From contig OZ244928.1 of NCBI GenBank assembly GCA_965221985.1, positions 2,852,001 to 2,916,000 of the forward strand: a stretch of DNA of 64,000 nt, written 5' to 3'. The position numbers were made by a program, and so were the translations under genes. Below are positions 52,921 to 62,054 of this stretch, piece after piece. The DNA comes from J054 sp965221985 (GTDB lineage Bacteria; Pseudomonadota; Gammaproteobacteria; Steroidobacterales; GCA-2729495). Every line of letters starts with the position of its first letter. The first letter of the stretch is position 1. The notes under the pieces were generated by a model. That model had not been told where the DNA came from, made no database searches, and was given only the letters and a program-made list of their open reading frames with translations.

Positions 52921-54255
52921 TTAGGCGAGGACAGATACGCGGCCAATGCTGTGGTAGCTAATACCCAACTTGGCCATGACTTGCGGATCATAAATATTGC
53001 GTCCGTCGAAAATCACAGGAGTCGATAACTTTTCCTTGATCAAGTCAAAATCAGGACTTCGAAATTCTTGCCATTCCGTCACAATAACCAATGCGTCGGC
53101 GCCGCTGAGAGCCGCCTCGGAATTCACGACAAACTCAATATTCTCGCATTCTCCGTAAATATGCTTCGCCTCATTCACTGCTTGCGGATCGTAGGCGCGA
53201 ATACGCCCGCCTGCCTGAATAACCGCATCGATGACAGTACGGCTGGGCGCCTCGCGCATATCGTCTGTGTTCGGCTTGAAGGCCAAACCCCATAGGGCAA
53301 TGGTCTTGCCAGTGAGGTCAGCTTTGAAATGATCCAGCAACTTTCTAACCAGCACTTGCTTTTGCCGCGAATTCACGTTTTCTACCGCTTGGGCAAGCTC
53401 AGCGTGATAACCAACCTCTTGGGCAGATCGGCTCAGTGCTGTGACGTCTTTGGGAAAGCAAGAGCCGCCGTAACCGCAGCCTGGATAAATAAAGGAATAG
53501 CCAATGCGCGGATCAGAGCCAATACCAACACGCACTTTTTCGATATCAGCACCGTAGAGTTCGGCCAGGTTCGATAGCTCGTTCATGAAGCTGATCTTTG
53601 TAGCCAGCAGCCCGTTCGCCGCATACTTTGTCAGTTCCGCGGAGCGCACATCCATCACAATCAACTTGTCGTGATTGCGACTAAAGGGCTCATAGAGCTG
53701 CTGCAAGAGCTCGGTAGCCCGCTCGCTATCGGTACCGACAATGACCCGGTCGGGCTTCATGAAATCACCGACGGCGGCCCCCTCTTTCAAGAACTCGGGA
53801 TTTGATACCACGTCAAATTCGACCCGGCTATCACGCGCCGCTAGGCAGCTGGCCACGACCTCCCGGACTCGATCCGCGGTACCCACCGGCACCGTCGATT
53901 TGTCAACAATGACCGTGTAATCGTCAATGACATCGCCGATATTTCTTGCGACTGCTAAGACATGCTTTAGGTCTGCCGAGCCGTCTTCATCAGGCGGCGT
54001 GCCCACGGCGATAAATTGAAACAATCCATGCCGGATACCAGCCGCAACATCGGTCGTAAAATTCAGCCGGCCGGCGGCAAAATTTCTTTGCACGATTGCT
54101 TCCAAGCCAGGTTCGTAGATCGGAATTTCACCTTTGCAAAGTCGGCTTACTTTGTCCTTGTCCACATCGACGCAGACGACATGATTGCCAACTTCGGCCA
54201 TGCAAGCCCCCGTAACCAAACCCACATAGCCGGCCCCGTGTACTGTCAGCTTCAT
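52921..54255 (-). CDS. ugd: UDP-glucose 6-dehydrogenase
   Basis: NAD-dependent four-electron oxidation of UDP-glucose to UDP-glucuronate. The protein has 444 aa, with the Rossmann motif VHGAGYVGLVTGACMAE, the VDKSTVPVGTADRV segment, EFLKEGAAVGDFMKPDR, and the catalytic cysteine in IYPGCGYGGSCFPKD near residue 260. The C-terminal UDP-binding domain includes LWGLAFKPNTDDMREAPS. The UDP-glucuronate 4-epimerase two genes upstream uses its product, so UDP-galacturonate is also expected. Uronic acids would give the polymer its charge and provide carboxylates for amidation. Confidence 0.93.
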   Translation of the reverse strand: MKLTVHGAGYVGLVTGACMAEVGNHVVCVDVDKDKVSRLCKGEIPIYEPGLEAIVQRNFAAGRLNFTTDVAAGIRHGLFQFIAVGTPPDEDGSADLKHVLAVARNIGDVIDDYTVIVDKSTVPVGTADRVREVVASCLAARDSRVEFDVVSNPEFLKEGAAVGDFMKPDRVIVGTDSERATELLQQLYEPFSRNHDKLIVMDVRSAELTKYAANGLLATKISFMNELSNLAELYGADIEKVRVGIGSDPRIGYSFIYPGCGYGGSCFPKDVTALSRSAQEVGYHAELAQAVENVNSRQKQVLVRKLLDHFKADLTGKTIALWGLAFKPNTDDMREAPSRTVIDAVIQAGGRIRAYDPQAVNEAKHIYGECENIEFVVNSEAALSGADALVIVTEWQEFRSPDFDLIKEKLSTPVIFDGRNIYDPQVMAKLGISYHSIGRVSVLA

Positions 54256-54301
54256 TGCTCAATCCTTCCTAAGCGGGCATCTGCGAGCATTCCGATATCC
54301 A

Positions 54302-55957
54302 TCAATGTTCTTCATTCCAATTCAATATTGCCGTAGCCACGCCGGGAAGCTGGCCCACGGCGCGTTCTTGAAGGGCTTGATAGTACTTACCGGCCATACG
54401 TTTGCCGAGTTCAACGCCCCACTGGTCAAAAGGGTTGATTCCCCAAATTACACTCTGCACGAACACCTTGTGCTCGTACAAGGCAATGAGTTGCCCCAAG
54501 GACCTCGGGGTCAAACTTTTCATCAAAAGAATATTGCAAGGACGGCCACCGGGGTGAATCTTATGAGGCAACAAGGCTTGCAGCGCGGATGAATCGAGCT
54601 GTACGGCCTCCAACTCCCTGCGCACTGCTTCCGCCGAATGACCACGCGCGAAAGCTTCGGCCTGCGCCAGCATGTTGGCTAAGGACTGTTGCTGATGCTC
54701 AGGCCCGTAGCCGCCCTGTACCACGCCGACAAAATCCATACTGACCTTTGCTGTTCCCTGGTGCAGTAGCTGAAAAAAAGAATGCTGGGCGTTCGAGCCC
54801 GCCTCTCCCCATATGACCGGCCCAGTGCTCCAGTCAACGGCATCACCACTACGCGTCACTGACTTTCCACTACTTTCCATTTCCAACTGCTGCAAGAAAG
54901 CCGGCAATCGCCTTAGTCGGTAGCTATAGGGAAGAATCGCATGACTATCCACGCCCAGAAAATTGTGATTCCAAATACCGACCAGGGCCAATAGGATGGG
55001 CAAGTTATTTTCCACTTCCATGGAAGAAAAATGCGCATCCATCGCCGCGCCTCCAGCCAGCAGCTCAAGGAATGCACTGGGTCCTAAAGCGACAGCGATG
55101 CTCAAGCCAATGGCCGACCACAGCGAGTAACGACCACCTACCCAGTCCCAAATCTCGAATCTCAAGCTCGGATCGATACCAAACTGGTCCATGGCCAGTG
55201 AGTTAACGGATACCGCCACAAAGTGTTTGGCCACGGCCCCTTCGCCCAAGGCGTCCACCAGCCACTCGCGTGCGGCATCAGCATTCAGACGCGTCTCCAG
55301 CGTGGAAAAACTCTTGGAGCAAATCACAAACAAGGTTTCGGCGGGGTCTAGAGTGTCGACGAGATCGGCTAACTCCAGCCCATCAATATTCGACACGAAG
55401 TGCACATCAATAGACTTCGATTGGAAATCGCGCAAAGCTTGCGTCGCCATGACCAAACCCAGGTCCGATCCACCAATCCCGATATTCACAAGCTGTCGAA
55501 CTGGCACGCCCGTATGGCCGTGATACTCGCCGGCTCGCAGCGCGACGGCTAATTCGAGCATCCGCTCACGGACCACGCCAACTGTGCCCGTGACATCATT
55601 GCCGGCAAACTGGAAATGACTATCTTCCGTCCCGCGCAGGGCCATATGCAATGCAGCCCGACCCTCAGTGTTATTCACCCTAGCACCTGAAAACAAGGCG
55701 TCACGCCACGCTGGCAGGTCGCGAGCCTGCGCTAACTCAAGCAAATGGCACTTTGCGTCACGCGTTAGCAAATTACGGGAATAGTCTAAGACGAGTTCAT
55801 CGGTATGAGCAGAAAATCCCGCAAACCGATCGGCATCGTCCAACAAGGCCGGCAAAGACCTCCCACGAAGTGTCTCAGCCGTAGTTGCAAGCGTCTGCCA
55901 AACGGGCAGTTCGCTGAGTCGTGCAGACCGGGCGACAAGATCTTCGATATCAGCCAC
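54302..55957 (-). CDS. pgi: Glucose-6-phosphate isomerase
   Basis: Interconverts glucose-6-phosphate and fructose-6-phosphate. The protein has 551 aa with the family motifs NIGIGGSDLGLVMATQAL, FVICSKSFSTLETRLNA, the basic DWVGGRYSLWSAIGLSI segment, LPYSYRLRRLPAFLQQLEME and, near the end, FVQSVIWGINPFDQWGVELG, the second PGI signature. The start is GTG with GGAG six bases upstream. It is a housekeeping enzyme, placed here between two nucleotide-sugar genes, presumably to draw central carbon toward GDP-mannose and UDP-sugars. Whether it is the only copy in the genome cannot be told. Confidence 0.94.
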   Translation of the reverse strand: MADIEDLVARSARLSELPVWQTLATTAETLRGRSLPALLDDADRFAGFSAHTDELVLDYSRNLLTRDAKCHLLELAQARDLPAWRDALFSGARVNNTEGRAALHMALRGTEDSHFQFAGNDVTGTVGVVRERMLELAVALRAGEYHGHTGVPVRQLVNIGIGGSDLGLVMATQALRDFQSKSIDVHFVSNIDGLELADLVDTLDPAETLFVICSKSFSTLETRLNADAAREWLVDALGEGAVAKHFVAVSVNSLAMDQFGIDPSLRFEIWDWVGGRYSLWSAIGLSIAVALGPSAFLELLAGGAAMDAHFSSMEVENNLPILLALVGIWNHNFLGVDSHAILPYSYRLRRLPAFLQQLEMESSGKSVTRSGDAVDWSTGPVIWGEAGSNAQHSFFQLLHQGTAKVSMDFVGVVQGGYGPEHQQQSLANMLAQAEAFARGHSAEAVRRELEAVQLDSSALQALLPHKIHPGGRPCNILLMKSLTPRSLGQLIALYEHKVFVQSVIWGINPFDQWGVELGKRMAGKYYQALQERAVGQLPGVATAILNWNEEH

Positions 55958-55972
55958 CGAAATCTCCGTGAA

Positions 55973-56992
55973 TCAGTGACTGAGCTTGACTTCGTAGTAA
56001 TCCAGGTACCAATCGACAAACTTGGTTATCCCCTCTTCGACAGACGTCGACGGTTGGTAACCGACGTCCGCGGCCAAGCTTTCGACATCGGCCCAAGTAT
56101 CAGGCACATCACCCTGCTGTAACGGCAGCAAGTTTTTTTCGGCCTTTCGACCCAGCCGGTCTTCCAGTACTTCAATGTATTTCATCAGTTCCACCGGCTT
56201 GCTATTACCAATATTGTATAAGCGATAGGGAGCACGGCTGGTACCCGGGTCAGGCTTATCAGCGTCCCAGTCGGGATTAGGTGTCGCGATCTTGTCCAAG
56301 GCACCAACGACGCCCGCCGCAATGTCTTCTACATAGGTAAAGTCACGGCGATGATTACCGAAATTAAAAACATCGATGGGCTTGCCATCAATAATGTTCT
56401 TGGTAAATTGAAACAAGGCCATATCGGGACGGCCAAAGGGCCCGTACACAGTAAAAAAGCGAAGGCCGGTCACCGGCAAACCGTAGAGGCCGGCATAGGA
56501 ATGCGCCATGAGCTCATTGGCTTTCTTGGTGGCCGCGTATAGCGACAGAGGATGATCCGCGTTCTGGTGAACGGAAAATGGCATGCGCGTGTTGGCACCA
56601 TATACCGAGCTAGTCGATGCATAGACCAGATGCTCAATATTATGGTGGCGGCAGCCTTCCAAGATATGCAGAGTGCCCACCAGATTGCTGTCCACATAGG
56701 TGTGGGGATTGGTAACTGAATACCGCACGCCCGCCTGGGCAGCCAGATGCACAACCCGCGAGAATTTTTCCTGCTTGAACAGGTCTTCCATGCCCGCCCG
56801 ATCCGCTAAATCCAGCTTGGCAAACTGAAATCCAGCTTGCTTTTGTAACTGCGCTAAGCGTGAATCCTTGAGCCTAACATCATAGTAGTCGTTTAGATTA
56901 TCAAGACCCAGCACTTCATCGCCCCGGGCCAGCAATCGAGATGCCACATAATAGCCAATAAAACCGGCCACGCCGGTAACTAGTACTCGCAT
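55973..56992 (-). CDS. UDP-glucuronate 4-epimerase (NAD-dependent epimerase)
   Basis: Extended SDR of 339 aa. VLVTGVAGFIGYYVASRLL binds NAD; VYASTSSVYGANT and the catalytic SLYAATKKANELMAHSY give the Ser-Tyr-Lys set; VTGLRFFTVYGPFGRPDMAL is typical of the UDP-glucuronate/galacturonate epimerases (CapI/LspL/GAE type) rather than GalE. It converts UDP-glucuronate to UDP-galacturonate. It lies 15 bp before pgi and 21 bp after the UDP-HexNAc dehydrogenase gene. Discrimination from other 4-epimerases is by overall likeness only. Confidence 0.86.
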   Translation of the reverse strand: MRVLVTGVAGFIGYYVASRLLARGDEVLGLDNLNDYYDVRLKDSRLAQLQKQAGFQFAKLDLADRAGMEDLFKQEKFSRVVHLAAQAGVRYSVTNPHTYVDSNLVGTLHILEGCRHHNIEHLVYASTSSVYGANTRMPFSVHQNADHPLSLYAATKKANELMAHSYAGLYGLPVTGLRFFTVYGPFGRPDMALFQFTKNIIDGKPIDVFNFGNHRRDFTYVEDIAAGVVGALDKIATPNPDWDADKPDPGTSRAPYRLYNIGNSKPVELMKYIEVLEDRLGRKAEKNLLPLQQGDVPDTWADVESLAADVGYQPSTSVEEGITKFVDWYLDYYEVKLSH

Positions 56993-57013
56993 ATCTAAAA
57001 ACCTCGATCGCGG

Positions 57014-58303
57014 CTACAAGCGACCATCAACCTCCGCGGAGGGGAACAAGGACTTAATGTCATAGACAACATGTGTAGATTTACCCAAGGCATGCAATTG
57101 CGAGGCGGATAATGCCTTAAATTCACGATGCGCGACGGCAACGACAATTGCATCGTATTGACCAGATTCGGGCAACTCACGTTGCGTCTCAATTCCATAC
57201 TCCGCCTGCACTTCTTCGGGATCCGCCCAGGGATCAACCACGTCTACCGAGGCCCCATACTGCTGCAACTCCTTAATGACATCCACAACGCGCGTGTTGC
57301 GCACGTCGGGGCAGTCCTCCTTGAAGGTGAATCCGAGAACCAAAATTTTCGCAGCGGGAATACGAATGCCGGCTCGCACCATCAAACGCACCGTCTCCGT
57401 CGCCACGTGCAAACCCATGTTGTCGTTAATGCGCCTGCCGGCCAGGATCATTTCGGGGTGATAACCAATTTCCTGCGACTTATGCGTCAAGTAATAAGGA
57501 TCAACGCCGATACAGTGCCCACCAACCAATCCGGGCCGAAAAGGTAAGAAATTCCATTTAGTACCCGCCGCTTCCAAGACTTCCAAGGTATCCAATCCAA
57601 GACGATTGAATATCAGCGCCAACTCATTAACTAGCGCGATGTTGACATCTCTTTGCGTATTCTCGATGACTTTGGCAGCCTCAGCAACGCGGATGCTACT
57701 TGCCATATAAGTACCGGCGCGAATAATTCGCCGATAGAGCGCATCGATGAATTCCGCGACCTGGGGTGTAGAACCAGAAGTCACTTTCAAAATGTCTGTG
57801 ACACGATGCTCTTTGTCACCGGGGTTAATCCTTTCAGGGCTGTAGCCCAGAAAGAAATCCTCATTGAGCTCTAGTCCTGATACTTCGGCGAGGATAGGCG
57901 CACAGTCCTCTTCCGTGGCACCCGGATAAACGGTGGATTCGTATATCACGATATTGCCGGGCGAAAGCACTTTGCCGACGGCGCGGCTAGCAGACTGCAA
58001 GGCACCAAGATCAGGGCGCTTAGCGCTATCAATTGGCGTAGGCACCGTAATCACGTAGACGTCGCAGGCGCCTAAGGCTTCCAAGTTGTCGGCAAAACTC
58101 AATCGAGTGGCCGCTGCCAGTTCCTCCTCGCTGACCTCCAGTGTCGCGTCATGGCCCCGGCGCAACTCCTGGATACGGGCGGCATTTATGTCAAAACCCA
58201 CAGTGTCGAAGTGTTTACCAAACTCTGCGGCCAAGGGCAGGCCCACATAGCCCAAGCCCACCACAGCAATTCGAGTGGAATCTAGATTAGGTATAGAAGC
58301 CAT
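57014..58303 (-). CDS. Nucleotide sugar dehydrogenase, UDP-GlcNAc/GalNAc 6-dehydrogenase-like (TviB/WbpO type)
   Basis: A 429-aa dehydrogenase of the UDP-glucose/GDP-mannose dehydrogenase superfamily. RIAVVGLGYVGLPLAAEFGK binds NAD, VITVPTPIDSAKRPD and IYESTVYPGATEEDCAP follow, and the catalytic cysteine lies in PGLVGGHCIGVDPYYLTHK. The combination FFLGYSPERINPGDKEH with GGHCIGVDPYYL belongs to the Vi-antigen TviB and WbpO group, which oxidise UDP-N-acetylhexosamines to uronic acids. It is the first gene of the sugar-nucleotide operon. It adds an amino-uronic acid to the likely building blocks and a possible target for the deacetylases. Confidence 0.88.
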   Translation of the reverse strand: MASIPNLDSTRIAVVGLGYVGLPLAAEFGKHFDTVGFDINAARIQELRRGHDATLEVSEEELAAATRLSFADNLEALGACDVYVITVPTPIDSAKRPDLGALQSASRAVGKVLSPGNIVIYESTVYPGATEEDCAPILAEVSGLELNEDFFLGYSPERINPGDKEHRVTDILKVTSGSTPQVAEFIDALYRRIIRAGTYMASSIRVAEAAKVIENTQRDVNIALVNELALIFNRLGLDTLEVLEAAGTKWNFLPFRPGLVGGHCIGVDPYYLTHKSQEIGYHPEMILAGRRINDNMGLHVATETVRLMVRAGIRIPAAKILVLGFTFKEDCPDVRNTRVVDVIKELQQYGASVDVVDPWADPEEVQAEYGIETQRELPESGQYDAIVVAVAHREFKALSASQLHALGKSTHVVYDIKSLFPSAEVDGRL

Positions 58304-58411
58304 TGTTTATTAACATTTTATTGATCGACAAAAACTGACAACCAAGGCAGACTGTCGCCAGTGCGGGCATTCTGCCCAACTGGGTCTAAGCGCGCCACAG
58401 CGGAGATCACA

Positions 58412-59914
58412 TTACAGCAAATAGATCACCGCCAGGAGACCTGTGATGCTCATGGTGATGGTATATGGCAAAGCCATTAGCACCATCCGGCCATAGGACA
58501 AGCGGATCAATGGCGCGAGAGCTGAAGTCAGCAAAAAGAGAAATGCAGCCTGACCATTGGGCGTCGCGACGCTAGGCACGTTGGTGCCGGTATTGATTGC
58601 CACGGACAACAACTCGAACTGTTCTCGGGAAATCGTTCCCTGCAACAAGGCCTCTTTGATTTCCCTCACATAGACGGTGGCAACGAATACATTATCGCTA
58701 ATCATGGACAAGAAGCCGTTCGCTAAATAAAACATAGCCGTTTGCGCACTGCCCTCCAGCGCCAATACGACTCGAGTGACGGGATCAAACAAAGACTGAT
58801 CTTGAATGACGGCCACGATACCAAAAAACACCACCAGCAGAGCGGTGAACGGCAAGGCTTCCTCAAACGCATGACCAATGCGCTTTTCTTCTACCACACC
58901 GGTAAAAGCTGTCGCCAATACAATAATCATCAGGCCAATGATTCCCACTTCGGCTAAGTGATTCCCAAGCGCAATCACCAAGATCAAGGCCGCGACGGCC
59001 TGCGCGATGAGTACGCTCTTATCTTTCGCCGTTCGCTTTTGGGCTTCATGTGCATCGTAATCCTCTAGAACCCGACGCACGGCGGGTCGCAAGTCCGCCC
59101 CATAACCAAACCAACCCAAGAATTCCAATGCAATACATGTCAGCAAACCAACGACTAGCACAGGCATGGAAACCGGTGCCATGCGCATAAAAAATTCCAC
59201 GAATTCCCAGCCGGCCTCCTTGGCAATGAGAAGATTCTGTGGCTCTCCAACCAGTGTGGTAACGCCGCCCAAGGCCGTGCCAACGGCACCGTGCATCATT
59301 AAGTTGCGTAGAAAAGCGCGAAACTGATCCAGGTCGTCGCGATTTATTTGATCAACTTGTTCATCGTCCGATGCATCATGCCCACTGTCGTAGCCCTTGC
59401 CCGAAGCGACCTTGTGGTAGACGGCGTAAAAGCCCTCGGCTACCGTAATGATCACGGCGGTAACCGTCAGAGCATCGAGAAAAGCGGAAAGTACGGCCGC
59501 AACCGCACAAAACAGCAGCGACAGCAAGGCCTTCGACCGCACACCGAGAAGAATCTTGGTGAAGGTATAAAGCAACATTTCCTTCAGAAAAAATATGCCA
59601 GCCACCATGAACATCAGTAACAGAATCACCGGCAAGTTGTGTTCGACCTCATGGTAGACGGCATCCGCGGTTGTCATGCCAATGAGAACCGCCTCAATGG
59701 CTAGCAGGCCGCCCGGCTGCAACGGGTAACATTTGAGCGCCATGGCCAGGCAAAAAATGAATTCGCCCACCAACAACCAGCCGGCAACGTACTTACCCAA
59801 GATAAGCGCCACAATGGGATTCACAACAAGAAAACCGATGATGGTCAACTTGTACCAATTGGGCGAGTGGCCAAGAAAGTTCTCGGCAAAAGCCTTACGC
59901 AAGCTGTTGTTCAT
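58412..59914 (-). CDS. nhaB: Na+/H+ antiporter NhaB
   Basis: A 500-aa sodium/proton antiporter of the inner membrane with about twelve helices. The opening (FLGHSPNWYKLTIIGFLVVN) and later FLDALTVTAVIITVAEGFYA, GTALGGVTTLVGEPQNLLIA and SVAINTGTNVPSVATPNGQA are typical NhaB signatures and include the conserved acidic and polar residues of the ion site. The charged loop at about residues 175-195 is a usual feature. It belongs to the ordinary chromosome next to the polysaccharide region, with 108 bp to the sugar-nucleotide operon. It supports salt and pH balance and points to a gammaproteobacterium. Confidence 0.93.
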   Translation of the reverse strand: MNNSLRKAFAENFLGHSPNWYKLTIIGFLVVNPIVALILGKYVAGWLLVGEFIFCLAMALKCYPLQPGGLLAIEAVLIGMTTADAVYHEVEHNLPVILLLMFMVAGIFFLKEMLLYTFTKILLGVRSKALLSLLFCAVAAVLSAFLDALTVTAVIITVAEGFYAVYHKVASGKGYDSGHDASDDEQVDQINRDDLDQFRAFLRNLMMHGAVGTALGGVTTLVGEPQNLLIAKEAGWEFVEFFMRMAPVSMPVLVVGLLTCIALEFLGWFGYGADLRPAVRRVLEDYDAHEAQKRTAKDKSVLIAQAVAALILVIALGNHLAEVGIIGLMIIVLATAFTGVVEEKRIGHAFEEALPFTALLVVFFGIVAVIQDQSLFDPVTRVVLALEGSAQTAMFYLANGFLSMISDNVFVATVYVREIKEALLQGTISREQFELLSVAINTGTNVPSVATPNGQAAFLFLLTSALAPLIRLSYGRMVLMALPYTITMSITGLLAVIYLL

Positions 59915-59993
59915 TCTGAATTAGCTCCCATGCTCCACAGCCAGTGAAGTCAATGAACCAAAAACTATCTGCGCTACGAAAGATCAGCCAAAG

Positions 59994-60704
59994 CTAGCTG
60001 TCAAGCCTTCGCCATAGTGCGCCATGGGGCGCGGCTTCATCCAGAAGCGCCAAAAAATCGTCGTGCGCCACCAGATCATCCGAGTTCGCAGCACTAATGA
60101 CCAAAGCTAAACCCTCACGATCGACCGTCGTGGGCTTGGACCTTGAATTAGATTTCTCTCGGTTTTGGGCCTCGAATGATAGGCTACCCTGCCCGCCCGT
60201 CATAGCGAGATAGACGTCGGCTAGTAGCTGCGCATCCAAAAGCGCGCCGTGGTACTCACGACCCGAATTGTCCACATGGTAACGCTTACACAAAGCGTCC
60301 AGACTATTTCGCTGACCGGGGTGCATTTGCCGGGCTAGAGGCAAGGTATCGATCACTGAACAGTGTTCTTGTATCGACGTACCATATCCGGCGAGTCGGA
60401 GTTCATTGTTGAGAAAGCCTAGGTCAAAATCCGCGTTGTGAATAACGATCTCGGCACCGCCAAGAAACTCCAAGAATTCATCCGCGAATTCGGCGAATCG
60501 CCGCTTGTCGGCAAGCATTTCCCGAGAAATGCCGTGCACCTCTTCAGCCGCTGCGTCAATTTCCCGGTCGGGATTAAAAAACTCTTGATAGTTGTGGCTT
60601 GTGCGCCGCCGATTCACTAATTCCACGCAGCCAACTTCAATGATTCGGTGCCCTTTTTCGACCTCAAGACCCGTGGTTTCAGTGTCAAGTACAAGCTGTC
60701 TCAT
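59994..60704 (-). CDS. dnaQ: DNA polymerase III epsilon subunit (3'-5' proofreading exonuclease)
   Basis: Proofreading exonuclease of the replicative polymerase, 236 aa. The DEDDh active site is complete: RQLVLDTETTGLEVEKGHRI (Asp and Glu), VIHNADFDLGFLNNELRL (Asp) and EYHGALLDAQLLADVYLAM (His and Asp). The C-terminal tail, which binds the alpha subunit, is present but variable. It lies five bases after rnhA in the same direction; the rnhA-dnaQ pair in this neighbourhood is characteristic of gammaproteobacteria, although in E. coli the two genes are divergent. Here they form an operon with the methyltransferase. Confidence 0.95.
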   Translation of the reverse strand: MRQLVLDTETTGLEVEKGHRIIEVGCVELVNRRRTSHNYQEFFNPDREIDAAAEEVHGISREMLADKRRFAEFADEFLEFLGGAEIVIHNADFDLGFLNNELRLAGYGTSIQEHCSVIDTLPLARQMHPGQRNSLDALCKRYHVDNSGREYHGALLDAQLLADVYLAMTGGQGSLSFEAQNREKSNSRSKPTTVDREGLALVISAANSDDLVAHDDFLALLDEAAPHGALWRRLDS

Positions 60705-60709
60705 CGATA

Positions 60710-61159
60710 CTATGCTCCATGGGCCGCCAATTCGGCCTCCAGCCCCGCATTGGCTAATTCATCGGCCCGCTCATTCCCCGCATCACCGGCATGACCCTTG
60801 ACCCAACGCCAATCGATTTCGTGGCGAGATGACAGTTCATCGAGTGAGCGCCACAAATCCTCGTTCTTAACGGGTTTTCGGCTGGCTGTTCGCCAGCCAC
60901 GTTTTCGCCAATCGGACATCCACTGCGTAATTCCTCGCCGCAGATACTGCGAGTCGGTATAGAGCACTACCTCACACGGTCGCCGCAGAGCGCGCAAAGC
61001 CTCGATGGCCGCCGTTAGCTCCATGCGGTTGTTCGTCGTTTGCAGACTACCGCCGAAAATCTCCTTACTGCGGCCACTATACCGCATGAGAACACCCCAA
61101 CCGCCGGGACCGGGATTACCTCGGCAGGCCCCGTCCGTATATATTTCCACAGTCTTCAT
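60710..61159 (-). CDS. rnhA: Ribonuclease HI
   Basis: Degrades the RNA strand of RNA-DNA hybrids. The 149-aa length is normal. Catalytic residues are visible in EIYTDGACRGNPGPGGWGVL (Asp), TNNRMELTAAIEALRAL (Glu), VVLYTDSQYLRRGITQW (Asp) and VKGHAGDAGNERADELAN (His and Asp). The basic handle region (WRKRGWRTASRKPVK) is present. The ATG at 61159 overlaps the methyltransferase stop as ATGA, so the three genes methyltransferase-rnhA-dnaQ are coupled. Confidence 0.95.
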   Translation of the reverse strand: MKTVEIYTDGACRGNPGPGGWGVLMRYSGRSKEIFGGSLQTTNNRMELTAAIEALRALRRPCEVVLYTDSQYLRRGITQWMSDWRKRGWRTASRKPVKNEDLWRSLDELSSRHEIDWRWVKGHAGDAGNERADELANAGLEAELAAHGA

Positions 61160-61935
61160 GCGGCATTACGCGTCGTTGGGTTCACCAAGCTGCCCACCAG
61201 GCGCGTGGGCCGACGGTTCGCCGGGCGCAAAGGCGTGACGGTATAAACTTCCTTTCGCGCCACCAGCAGATAGCAGGCCGCAAAGGGCGGCCACGCTTGA
61301 ATCCGGCGCCAACTGGATTGCCAAATGCTCGACCGGAGGATATCGCTTTCGTCCGGGTCCCCCTTGGATACAGCGGCTTCGCGGCTGCCGGCGGAACTAA
61401 TAGGCAACTGAAAATGATACTTTCTAGAATCCAAGATCGCGAAGTTCAACAGGCTCAGCCAGTCCCGCAATCGAACCTCGGCAATTAGCCGCTGTACGCC
61501 CGGCGGGTAGTGTTTGCGTGCCAAATAGTGACGCAGACCCCACAGCCCACGGGGATTGAAGCTCAGACAAATGACGTGACCGCCGGGCCGGAGTATCCGG
61601 TCAACCTCGCGTAGCAGAGCATGCGGATTTTCGCTTGTCTCCAGACAATGTGACATGACCACAACATCGATGGAGTCACTCGCGATGGCTAAATCATCGA
61701 GGTGGCATAAAATACGGACCCCAGGTGCCAGGCTATCAGCTAGCACAGCCTGGCGCCTGGTTCGCGCGAACCCCACATAGACTTCCGCACCCCAGCCGCC
61801 AATTTGCAGCAGCTCATCGCCGAACACGCTGTCAAGGGCGGACCTTAACGCGACCGCTTCCGCCTCGAACAGGCTACGCCCCGGCGGACTTTCCAGCCAA
61901 TCGACCAAGGGATTTTGGGCAGAGACTTGCGGCAT
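61156..61935 (-). CDS. SAM-dependent methyltransferase (class I)
   Basis: Small class I methyltransferase of about 259 aa, of the kind found next to rnhA in gammaproteobacteria (YafS-like). The core has FGDELLQIGGWG in place of the usual GxGxG loop, VRILCHLDDLAIASDSIDVV (post-I and motif II region), VVMSHCLETSENPHALLREV and VDRILRPGGHVICLSFNP. The weak glycine loop is common in this group. The ATG at 61935 is chosen as it begins near the conserved VDWLESPPGRSLFEAE; open frame reaches a TTG at 61956. The substrate is unknown. It diverges from fabI across about 120 bp. Confidence 0.83.
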   Translation of the reverse strand: MPQVSAQNPLVDWLESPPGRSLFEAEAVALRSALDSVFGDELLQIGGWGAEVYVGFARTRRQAVLADSLAPGVRILCHLDDLAIASDSIDVVVMSHCLETSENPHALLREVDRILRPGGHVICLSFNPRGLWGLRHYLARKHYPPGVQRLIAEVRLRDWLSLLNFAILDSRKYHFQLPISSAGSREAAVSKGDPDESDILRSSIWQSSWRRIQAWPPFAACYLLVARKEVYTVTPLRPANRRPTRLVGSLVNPTTRNAA

Positions 61936-62054
61936 TACTAAGTACATTAGGAACAATGATACCGAACCTCGGCCGACGATAAAGTGGGGGCGTATACCCG
62001 CTTGTTGTCAGGGCGTAAACTATCTACAGAATCGCGGCATCGCATGGAGTTGTT

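Noticed and set aside
58315..58341. TTGTCA/TAAAAT promoter for the sugar-nucleotide operon
   Set aside because: The spacing is 15 bases and transcription would begin about five bases before the start codon, which is not likely for this gene.
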